38,873 bases of DNA from an uncultured Eubacteriales bacterium. GTDB lineage: Bacteria; Bacillota; Clostridia; Lachnospirales; Lachnospiraceae. The notes below the pieces were generated by a model. The model saw only the letters and a program-made list of their open reading frames with translations, did not search any database and had not been told where the DNA came from. Positions within the stretch are counted from its first letter, which is position 1, and each line of letters opens with the position of its first letter. The stretch spans positions 1 to 38,873 of the forward strand of contig CASGAH010000034.1 of assembly GCA_949299375.1 (NCBI GenBank). Direction: 5' to 3'. Positions 32,634 to 38,873 of the stretch are shown here, in pieces. The position numbers were made by a program, and so were the translations under genes.

Positions 32634-33377
32634 ATGAAGAACACAGTCCGCTTGCTGGCGCTTGTTATTCTGGCGGCGTGTATGGCCGGATGTGGATGCG
32701 GCAAAACGACAAACCCCGACGGCTCGACAGCGGGAGACAACACCGTTTCACAAGAGGAGAGCAGTACACTGGAATCGTCGATGGAGGCAATTGTGGAGCA
32801 CATGATGCCGGAAGGAGAGATGACAAAAGGTGTCAGCGTGTTTGTCAGAGGGGACAACACAATGATTGGTGTCCTGGCGGAGCCTTTTGACAAAGACTAT
32901 TATGCGATTGACGCCAGACTGCGGGAGATGGTAAAGGAAGATCTGGAACAATTCAATGAAAGCTATCAACAGGAAACTTCTTCAGATTCGTCAGACGACA
33001 AGAGAGAGGACGCCTTGATTTGCGAAGGGCTTGGCCTTTGGAACGGGAATGCCATTCTGTCGCTTGGATTTGCAGACTGGACCGCATATGCGGAGTATAT
33101 GGAAACAGAAGAGTATGCCGGAACAGACGTGACGGTTGGCGACCTGAAAAAAAACGATGTGCTGGAGGGAAGCTTTTCCGATCCCGAAGGGACGGATACT
33201 GATCCGGAGAAGATTCTCAAAGAGACAAGAAAAAAGAAATACCACATCATTTACGCCCAAGGAGAGATTTCCATTTTTCTGGAGCGCCCGGTTGCGTATG
33301 TGTCGGGTGATGTGGAAATTGTAGATGAATACAGCGTAAAAACTTCTGGAGAAAGCTGCGTTGTCATTACGCAGTAA
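32634..33377 (+). CDS. Lipoprotein of unknown function
   Basis: This encodes a 247-residue secreted protein with a lipobox M-A-G-C (Cys at residue 20) after a hydrophobic signal. An acidic Ser/Thr-rich linker precedes a globular part (about 45-247). I do not recognise a domain. Two similar-looking halves (a short strand-rich EMTKGVSVFVRGDNTMIGVL part and an LGLWNGNAILSLGFADW part) may be related modules. AGGAGG precedes ATG 32634. Placement between recO and the glycyl-tRNA synthetase is seen in related clostridia as far as I recall, but no function follows from it. Confidence 0.75.
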   Translation: MKNTVRLLALVILAACMAGCGCGKTTNPDGSTAGDNTVSQEESSTLESSMEAIVEHMMPEGEMTKGVSVFVRGDNTMIGVLAEPFDKDYYAIDARLREMVKEDLEQFNESYQQETSSDSSDDKREDALICEGLGLWNGNAILSLGFADWTAYAEYMETEEYAGTDVTVGDLKKNDVLEGSFSDPEGTDTDPEKILKETRKKKYHIIYAQGEISIFLERPVAYVSGDVEIVDEYSVKTSGESCVVITQ

Positions 33378-33462
33378 GCGAAGTCTCGTTCACGCGGCAG
33401 AACACGGCGAAGGCGCGGGGAAGGGAAAACAAGAAGGAACATAGAATGCGAGGATGATTACA

Positions 33463-34851
33463 GTGGAAAAGTCAATGGAAAAGATTGTGGCGCTGGCCAA
33501 GGCCAGGGGATTTGTATACCCGGGTTCTGAAATCTACGGGGGACTGGCCAACACCTGGGATTATGGGAATCTTGGCGTAGAATTGAAGAACAATGTGAAG
33601 CGGGCATGGTGGAAAAAGTTTGTGCAGGAAAGTCCCTACAATGTGGGCGTGGACTGTGCGATTTTAATGAACCCGCAGACATGGGTTGCATCCGGACATC
33701 TGGGCGGATTTTCCGACCCTCTGATGGACTGCAAGGAATGCCACGAACGATTTCGCGCGGACCGGCTGGTGGAGGATTATCAGAAAGAACACCAGATTGA
33801 GATGGAAGGATCGGTGGATGCCTGGCCTCAGGAGGAGATTCAGCGGTACATTGAAGAAAAACACATTTGCTGTCCGACCTGCGGAAAATTCAACTGGACG
33901 GATATCAGACAGTTTAATCTTATGTTTAAGACGTTTCAGGGTGTGACAGAGGACGCCAAAAATACCGTTTATCTGAGACCGGAGACGGCGCAGGGAATCT
34001 TCGTGAATTTTAAAAACGTACAGAGAACATCCAGAAAAAAAGTTCCCTTTGGAATCGCGCAGATCGGAAAATCATTCCGAAATGAGATTACGCCGGGCAA
34101 TTTCACATTCCGCACAAGAGAGTTTGAGCAGATGGAGCTGGAGTTTTTCTGCAAACCGGGAACCGATCTGGAATGGTTTGCCTACTGGAAGCAGTATTGC
34201 ATCGACTGGCTGCAAAACCTTGGAATTTCACCGGAGGAGATGCGCGCAAGAGATCATGAGCCGGAGGAACTCTCCTTCTACTCGAAGGCGACGACAGACT
34301 TGGAGTTTTTGTTCCCGTTTGGATGGGGAGAACTCTGGGGAATTGCAGACCGCACAGACTACGACTTGACGCAGCATCAAAATACATCCGGACAGGATAT
34401 GAGCTATTTTGACGACGAGTCGAAGGAAAAATATATCCCATACGTCATTGAACCGTCCCTCGGCGCAGACCGTGTGACGCTGGCGTTTTTATGCTCCGCA
34501 TATGACGAGGAGGTGCTGGAGAAGGGGGATGTGAGAACCGTCCTTCACTTCCATCCGGCAATTGCCCCCGTAAAAATCGGTGTGCTTCCGCTCTCGAAGA
34601 AGCTCAATGCCGGCGCCGAGAAAATTTATACCCATCTGTGCAAAACGTATCACTGCGAATTTGATGACAGAGGCGCCATCGGAAAGAGATACCGCAGACA
34701 GGATGAAATCGGAACGCCGTTTTGTGTCACCTACGACTTTGAATCCGAGAAAGACGGAAGCGTAACCGTTCGTGACCGGGATACGATGGAACAGATCCGA
34801 ATCAAAGTGGAGGATCTGGACGCGTATTTTGCAGAAAAGTTTGCATTTTGA
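33463..34851 (+). CDS. glyS: Glycine-tRNA ligase (dimeric, single-chain type)
   Basis: This encodes a 462-residue class II synthetase of the eukaryote/archaea-like alpha2 type. Motifs are [14 protein letters not shown], the zinc-type Cys pairs (DCKECHE ... CCPTCGKFN), motif 2 [26 protein letters not shown], motif 3 [13 protein letters not shown], and a C-terminal anticodon domain. GTG 33463 is chosen because GAGGAT lies 9 nt before it and the length becomes the usual 462. ATG 33454 has no spacing for a ribosome binding site. No T-box leader is visible in the 85-nt gap. Confidence 0.94.
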   Translation: MEKSMEKIVALAKARGFVYPGSEIYGGLANTWDYGNLGVELKNNVKRAWWKKFVQESPYNVGVDCAILMNPQTWVASGHLGGFSDPLMDCKECHERFRADRLVEDYQKEHQIEMEGSVDAWPQEEIQRYIEEKHICCPTCGKFNWTDIRQFNLMFKTFQGVTEDAKNTVYLRPETAQGIFVNFKNVQRTSRKKVPFGIAQIGKSFRNEITPGNFTFRTREFEQMELEFFCKPGTDLEWFAYWKQYCIDWLQNLGISPEEMRARDHEPEELSFYSKATTDLEFLFPFGWGELWGIADRTDYDLTQHQNTSGQDMSYFDDESKEKYIPYVIEPSLGADRVTLAFLCSAYDEEVLEKGDVRTVLHFHPAIAPVKIGVLPLSKKLNAGAEKIYTHLCKTYHCEFDDRGAIGKRYRRQDEIGTPFCVTYDFESEKDGSVTVRDRDTMEQIRIKVEDLDAYFAEKFAF

Positions 34852-34852
34852 T

Positions 34853-35239
34853 ATGAAGATGCCGATGAAGATGCCCCATGACCATGGGAATATTGAAAAT
34901 GTGCTGCAGGTGATGCCGGAGCAGGAGGACTTTTTGCGGGCGGCGGAGACGTTCAAACAGATGTGTGACGGGACAAGGCTGCAGATTTTGTGGCTTTTGT
35001 GCCATAGCGAAGAATGCGTGCTGAACATTGCGGCGGCAGTTGGGATGAGTGCGCCCGCTGTGTCGCATCATCTGCGGTGTCTGAAACAGTCCGGGCTGAT
35101 TGTATCGCGCCGGGAGGGGAAAGAAGTCTACTATACCCTTGCACAGACGAAAAAAGCCAGCCTGGTACACCATCTCATTGACGACTACTTTGAGATATCT
35201 TGCCCGAAAGGAGATGCCTGCCATGGATCTGCCCAATGA
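34853..35239 (+). CDS. ArsR/SmtB-family regulator with His/Cys-rich ends
   Basis: This encodes a 128-residue winged-helix repressor-like protein. The HTH is ECVLNIAAAVGMSAPAVSHHLRCLKQSGLI (about 54-83) with the wing at VSRREGKEVYYTL. EECVLNIA occupies the place of the ELCVxDLA metal site of SmtB/CadC, with Cys55 retained. The N-terminus has MPHDHG and the C-terminal helix and tail have VHHLIDDYFEISCPKGDACH, giving several possible metal ligands. No transporter gene is adjacent, so its target is not evident. The start at 34853 is one base after the synthetase stop; it has no strong ribosome binding site and several in-frame ATGs follow, so the true start is uncertain. Confidence 0.82.
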   Translation: MKMPMKMPHDHGNIENVLQVMPEQEDFLRAAETFKQMCDGTRLQILWLLCHSEECVLNIAAAVGMSAPAVSHHLRCLKQSGLIVSRREGKEVYYTLAQTKKASLVHHLIDDYFEISCPKGDACHGSAQ

Positions 35240-35399
35240 TCCCGTAATGCTTTTGAGTGTTGTAAATACAAAACTTCGCGATTTCTATCCCGACTTTGAG
35301 ACATTCTGCCGGGAAAATGATCTCGACGCAGAGGAGATTCAAAAGAAGCTTTCCGCCATCTCGTATGAGTACAGCGTAAGTCAGAACCAATTCGTCTGA
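35223..35399 (+). CDS. DUF4250 small protein
   Basis: This encodes a 58-residue cytosolic protein matching DUF4250 in length and pattern (DPVMLLSVVNTKLRDFYPDF at the start, YEYSVSQNQFV at the end). Function is unknown. AAAGGAGA lies inside the regulator gene before ATG 35223, so the genes overlap by 17 nt and are co-expressed. Confidence 0.85.
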   Translation: MDLPNDPVMLLSVVNTKLRDFYPDFETFCRENDLDAEEIQKKLSAISYEYSVSQNQFV

Positions 35400-35489
35400 G
35401 CGTCGTTCTGTCTTGGCGCGGAAGTTCGCGAACCAGGGAGAAGATGTAACAAATCTTTCTAAAAAAAAAGAAAAAAAAAGAAAAAGCAC

Positions 35490-35517
35490 TTTACTCTATT
35501 GTGAAATATGTTATAAT
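35490..35517 (+). promoter_or_regulatory. ppdK promoter
   Basis: TTTACT (35490-35495), a 16-nt spacer and perfect TATAAT (35512-35517) follow an A-rich tract (35461-35485) that could act as an UP-like element. The leader holds a small hairpin GCCC-TTTTTT-GGGC (35539-35552) and then AGGAGG right before ATG 35599. This is consistent with strong expression. Confidence 0.75.
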
Positions 35518-35598
35518 AATAACAAGGGTGTTTTGTCTGCCCTTTTTTGGGCGGCGGATACACGACAACTATAACCAAGTTCAATTCAGGAGGTTAAT

Positions 35599-38229
35599 AT
35601 GAACAAGTGGGTGTATTTATTCAGAGAGGGAAATGCGGACATGCGTAACCTTCTCGGTGGTAAAGGTGCGAACCTTGCTGAGATGACCAATCTGGGATTG
35701 CCGATTCCGCAGGGATTTACCGTTACGACAGAAGCTTGTACCGACTACTACAATCAGGGAAAGAAGATTTCCGATGAGATCGTTGCCCAGATTGAAGAGG
35801 GGATGAAGTTTATTGAAGAAGTAAATGGCAAGAAGTTTGGTGATACGGAAGACCCATTGTTGGTATCTGTTCGCTCCGGTGCCCGTGCGTCCATGCCGGG
35901 TATGATGGATACCATTTTAAATCTCGGTTTAAATGATGTTGCGGTGGAAGGTTTTGCAAAGAAGACTGGAAACCCAAGATTTGCTTATGACTCCTACAGA
36001 AGATTTATCCAGATGTTCTCCGACGTTGTTATGGAAGTTCCGAAGTCCTATTTCGAGAAGATCATCGATGAGCTGAAGGAAGAGAAAGGCGTTACGTATG
36101 ACGTTGAGCTGACTGCAGAAGATCTGAAGGAACTCATTCAGAGATTCAAGGCAGTGTATAAGAATGCGATGAACGGCGAGGAGTTCCCGCAGGATCCGAA
36201 GGTTCAGCTGATGGAAGCCGTTAAGGCTGTATTCCGTTCCTGGGACAACCCGCGTGCTATCGTATATCGCCGTATGAACGACATCCCGGGTGACTGGGGA
36301 ACCGCTGTCAACGTTCAGACAATGGTATTTGGAAACATGGGAAATACATCCGGAACAGGTGTTGCATTTACCCGTAACCCGTCCACCGGTGAGAAGGGAA
36401 TCTTCGGAGAGTACCTGATCAACGCACAGGGCGAGGACGTTGTTGCTGGTGTTCGTACACCGCAGCCGATCACCCAGCTGCAGACCGACATGCCGGAAGT
36501 TTACGAGCAGTTCATGAACATTGCTACCACACTGGAAGAGCATTACCGTGATATGCAGGATATGGAGTTCACCATTCAGGAGAAGAAACTGTTCTTCCTG
36601 CAGACACGTAACGGCAAGAGAACCGCTCCGGCTGCTCTTCAGATCGCATGTGACCTGGTAGACGAAGGCAAGATCACACCGAAGGAAGCAGTTTCCCGTA
36701 TCGAGGCAAAGTCTCTTGATCAGCTGCTTCACCCGACCTTTGATGCAAAGGCACTGAAGGCTGGCAAGGTAATCGGCACCGCACTTCCTGCATCCCCGGG
36801 TGCTGCTGCTGGTAAAGTATACTTCACAGCAGACGAGGCAAAGGAAGCTGGCAAGGGCGGAAGAGGAGAGAGAGTTATCCTTGTTCGTCTGGAAACTTCT
36901 CCGGAAGACATCGAAGGAATGCATGCGTCCCAGGGTATCCTGACCGTTCGCGGCGGTATGACATCCCACGCAGCTGTTGTTGCCCGTGGTATGGGAACCG
37001 CGTGTGTATCCGGATGCGGTGAGATCGTAATTAACGAGGAAGCAAAAGAATTTACTTTGGGCGGAGAAACCATCAAGGAAGGAGATTACATCTCCCTGGA
37101 TGGATCCACCGGTAAGATTTATCTCGGTGATATCCCGACTGTTCCGGCTTCTATCGGAGGAAACTTCGGAAGAATTATGGCTTGGGCAGATGAATATAGA
37201 AAGCTGTCGGTTCGTACCAACGCAGATACTCCGGCAGACACCCGCAATGCAGTAGAACTTGGCGCAGAGGGAATCGGTCTTTGCCGTACAGAGCATATGT
37301 TCTTTGATGCAGAGCGTATTCCGAAGATCCGCAAGATGATCCTTTCCAAGACTCCGGAAGCAAGAGAGGCCGCTCTGATGGAACTGCTCGAGTTCCAGAA
37401 GGCAGACTTCAAGGCAATGTACGAAGTTCTGGAAGGAAAGCCAATGACCGTTCGTTACCTGGATCCGCCGCTTCATGAGTTCGTTCCGACCGATCCGGAA
37501 GACATCGCCGCTCTTGCAGAGGAGATGGGTCTGACGGTAGAGGAAGTAAAGGCAACCTGCGATGGACTGCATGAGTTCAACCCGATGATGGGTCACAGAG
37601 GATGCCGTCTTGCTGTTACTTATCCGGAAATCGCAAAGATGCAGACAAGAGCCGTTATGGAAGCTGCCATCGAAGTGAAGGAAGAAAGAGGATATGATAT
37701 CGTTCCGGAGATCATGATTCCGTTGGTAGGCGAGAAGAAAGAGTTGAAATTTGTAAAAGATATTGTTGTTGCGACAGCAGAGGCAGTGAAGGCAGAGAAA
37801 GGCTCCGACATCCAGTACCACATCGGTACAATGATCGAGATTCCGCGTGCAGCGCTGACCGCAGACGCGATCGCAGAAGAGGCAGAATTCTTCTCCTTCG
37901 GTACAAACGACCTGACACAGATGACATTCGGATTCTCCCGTGACGATGCCGGCAAGTTCCTGGATGCATACTACAAGGCAAAGATCTACGAGTCCGATCC
38001 ATTTGCCCGCCTGGATCAGGTAGGTGTTGGCCAGCTCGTGAAGATGGCTGCGGAAAAAGGCCGTGCAACAAGACCTGACATCAAACTTGGTATCTGCGGC
38101 GAGCATGGCGGTGACCCAAGCTCCGTAGAATTCTGCCATAAGATTGGTCTCAACTACGTATCCTGTTCTCCGTTCCGTGTGCCGATCGCTCGTCTGGCTG
38201 CAGCACAGGCTGCTATTAAACAAAAATAG
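35599..38229 (+). CDS. ppdK: Pyruvate, phosphate dikinase
   Basis: This encodes an 876-residue cytosolic enzyme interconverting pyruvate, ATP and Pi with PEP, AMP and PPi, a glycolytic/gluconeogenic step typical of clostridia. An N-terminal ATP-grasp domain (GGKGANLAEM, then GNTSGTGVAFTRNPSTGEK) is followed by the swivelling phosphohistidine domain with GGMTSH457AAVVARGMG. The C-terminal TIM barrel has LCRTEHMFF, SFGTNDLTQMTFG and CGEHGGDPSS with the catalytic Cys. Length is normal. Codon use is visibly stronger (GGT, CGT, GCT, GTT and AAC more frequent) than in neighbouring genes, the sign of a highly expressed gene. It has its own promoter and terminator. Confidence 0.98.
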   Translation: MNKWVYLFREGNADMRNLLGGKGANLAEMTNLGLPIPQGFTVTTEACTDYYNQGKKISDEIVAQIEEGMKFIEEVNGKKFGDTEDPLLVSVRSGARASMPGMMDTILNLGLNDVAVEGFAKKTGNPRFAYDSYRRFIQMFSDVVMEVPKSYFEKIIDELKEEKGVTYDVELTAEDLKELIQRFKAVYKNAMNGEEFPQDPKVQLMEAVKAVFRSWDNPRAIVYRRMNDIPGDWGTAVNVQTMVFGNMGNTSGTGVAFTRNPSTGEKGIFGEYLINAQGEDVVAGVRTPQPITQLQTDMPEVYEQFMNIATTLEEHYRDMQDMEFTIQEKKLFFLQTRNGKRTAPAALQIACDLVDEGKITPKEAVSRIEAKSLDQLLHPTFDAKALKAGKVIGTALPASPGAAAGKVYFTADEAKEAGKGGRGERVILVRLETSPEDIEGMHASQGILTVRGGMTSHAAVVARGMGTACVSGCGEIVINEEAKEFTLGGETIKEGDYISLDGSTGKIYLGDIPTVPASIGGNFGRIMAWADEYRKLSVRTNADTPADTRNAVELGAEGIGLCRTEHMFFDAERIPKIRKMILSKTPEAREAALMELLEFQKADFKAMYEVLEGKPMTVRYLDPPLHEFVPTDPEDIAALAEEMGLTVEEVKATCDGLHEFNPMMGHRGCRLAVTYPEIAKMQTRAVMEAAIEVKEERGYDIVPEIMIPLVGEKKELKFVKDIVVATAEAVKAEKGSDIQYHIGTMIEIPRAALTADAIAEEAEFFSFGTNDLTQMTFGFSRDDAGKFLDAYYKAKIYESDPFARLDQVGVGQLVKMAAEKGRATRPDIKLGICGEHGGDPSSVEFCHKIGLNYVSCSPFRVPIARLAAAQAAIKQK

Positions 38230-38295
38230 GCTATCGTCCCGTTTGTTAAGGTACAAACCGATTTTTACAAAAAATTTGTGCTAAACTAAAGAATA

Positions 38296-38335
38296 GACCT
38301 TGTGAGTCATTACGGCTCACAGGGTCTTATTTTTT
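38296..38335 (+). terminator. Rho-independent terminator of ppdK
   Basis: GACCTTGTGAG (38296-38306) pairs with CTCACAGGGTC (38316-38326), one G-U, 9-nt loop. It is followed by TTATTTTTT. Confidence 0.93.
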
Positions 38336-38743
38336 GCGACATGGCGAAAAACCTTGAAAATACGGCACTTTTGATAATAAAATCAAAGTTTTATTGTCAT
38401 TTTGATTTTGCAAACCCTCAAAGTAGGGGCGTTTTCTGGGGCAAGAATTTTTTACAAAATGACTTTTGCCGTGATATGGAGATTTTCCAAAAACACGCTT
38501 TTGGGAGTCTTATATTAATCCAAAATAGCCGTAAAATCAACAATTTAACGCTTTCTATAATGTTTTCAATTATGTTTGTGGGAGTTTCAGTTCTGATTTT
38601 GGGGATTTCTGAACATTATTGTGAGCTTTTGGGAAGCAAAAAAATCGGTAGTGTCAAGTAATCTATGAAAAACTGAGCCGAAAAAATAGGCTCAATAGAA
38701 CCTTGAAAATTGCAGATATCGATGACGAAAAGCTCTCCGAGGG
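38336..38743. other. A+T-rich stretch without a secure gene
   Basis: About 400 nt distinctly richer in A+T than the rest of the window. An open frame from ATG 38341 to 38661 (about 106 residues, hydrophobic near the C-terminus) has no ribosome binding site and no recognised family. A small hairpin TGAGCC (38674-38679) / GGCTCA (38689-38694) lies near its end. The composition and the following hairpins suggest the border of an inserted or recombining segment. Confidence 0.5.
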
Positions 38744-38860
38744 CTCAGGGCGCTGCCCTGAGAACCCGCAAGGGACCAGTCCCTTGACCCAATGTCGGGC
38801 TCTGCCCGAACCCGCCCTCGCCGGAAGGCAGGAAAAGGGCGCAGTTGCCCCCTTTTCTGC
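38744..38860. repeat. Cluster of four G+C-rich hairpins
   Basis: Four successive dyads occur in about 117 nt: CTCAGGG-CGCTG-CCCTGAG (38744-38762), CAAGGGAC-CA-GTCCCTTG (38769-38786), CGGGC-TCT-GCCCG (38796-38808), and GCAGGAAAAGGG (38828-38839) with CCCTTTTCTGC (38850-38860, one bulge). No T tracts follow the first three. Such GGGCTCTGCCC / AAGGGACCAGTCCCTT strings commonly occur at edges of clostridial mobile elements, but this is resemblance only. Confidence 0.6.
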
Positions 38861-38873
38861 TGAACAGGATAAT

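Noticed and set aside
33378-33462. T-box riboswitch before glycyl-tRNA synthetase
   Set aside because: The gap is only 85 nt, with no terminator/antiterminator pair and no T-box sequence.
35929-38256. 775-codon minus-strand frame opposite ppdK
   Set aside because: Open only because of the codon bias of ppdK; no start signals and no recognisable family.
38302-38661. 119-codon frame after ppdK starting at GTG 38302
   Set aside because: The start lies within the terminator stem. The later ATG 38341 has no ribosome binding site, and no family is recognised.

Overview
The window reads as chromosomal DNA of a Gram-positive clostridium, most likely a Lachnospiraceae-type gut bacterium. The grounds are: the gene order ireB-ruvX-DUF1292-RNase J-MltG-like-trmR-U32; a His-less HPr paralogue; small DUF4250 and DUF1292 proteins; strong AGGAGG ribosome binding sites; pyruvate phosphate dikinase; a glycyl-tRNA synthetase of the single-chain type; and moderate G+C. 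The species cannot be named from sequence reading alone.

Layout. (1) 1-97 looks like the right end of an IS200/IS605-type element whose body lies outside the window. (2) 141-1370 holds an RpiB-like isomerase and a membrane protein, followed by about 650 nt without a secure gene. (3) 1967-7451 is the most unusual region: sigma factor SigI, its membrane anti-sigma factor RsgI, a lipoprotein carrying a second RsgI-like extracellular domain plus acidic tandem repeats, a VTC-type polyphosphate polymerase-like protein, a DUF4956 membrane protein and a CotH-family kinase. The block is framed by two nearly identical promoter-like elements (ACCCCGATT-N11-GATCCGTA), one before sigI and one before the lipoprotein. 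Two of its genes, rsgI and cotH, have frameshifted 3' ends whose original reading can still be followed in another frame. (4) 7555-12512 is the SOS-type uvrB-uvrA unit with a LexA-like box. (5) 12544-19606 is a run of RNA/protein modification and wall genes: RlmI-like methyltransferase, D-Ala-D-Ala carboxypeptidase, prmA, rsmE, cysteine desulfurase, thiI. (6) 19735-19965 is a convergent Crh/HPr-like gene. (7) 20274-35399 is a long, nearly continuous plus-strand series: mtaB, ireB, ruvX, DUF1292, RNase J, MltG-like, trmR, U32 protein, YdcF-like, M16 protease, era, recO, lipoprotein, glycyl-tRNA synthetase, ArsR-type regulator, DUF4250. (8) 35490-38335 is ppdK with its own promoter and terminator. 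(9) 38336-38873 is A+T-rich sequence without a secure gene, then a cluster of G+C-rich hairpins typical of the edge of a mobile or integrated region.

How the genes work together: most of the window is housekeeping (nucleotide excision repair, tRNA thiolation by desulfurase plus ThiI, mo5U-type wobble modification by U32 protein plus TrmR, ribosome assembly by Era). The candidate undescribed system is the SigI-controlled envelope module. In it an RsgI-type sensor and a lipoprotein copy of its sensing domain, both ending in acidic GDSGY/DYDDG repeats, sit with a CotH kinase, a VTC protein and DUF4956. My inference is an envelope-stress or cell-surface phosphorylation/polyphosphate circuit controlled by its own sigma factor. 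In this strain it may be partly decayed.
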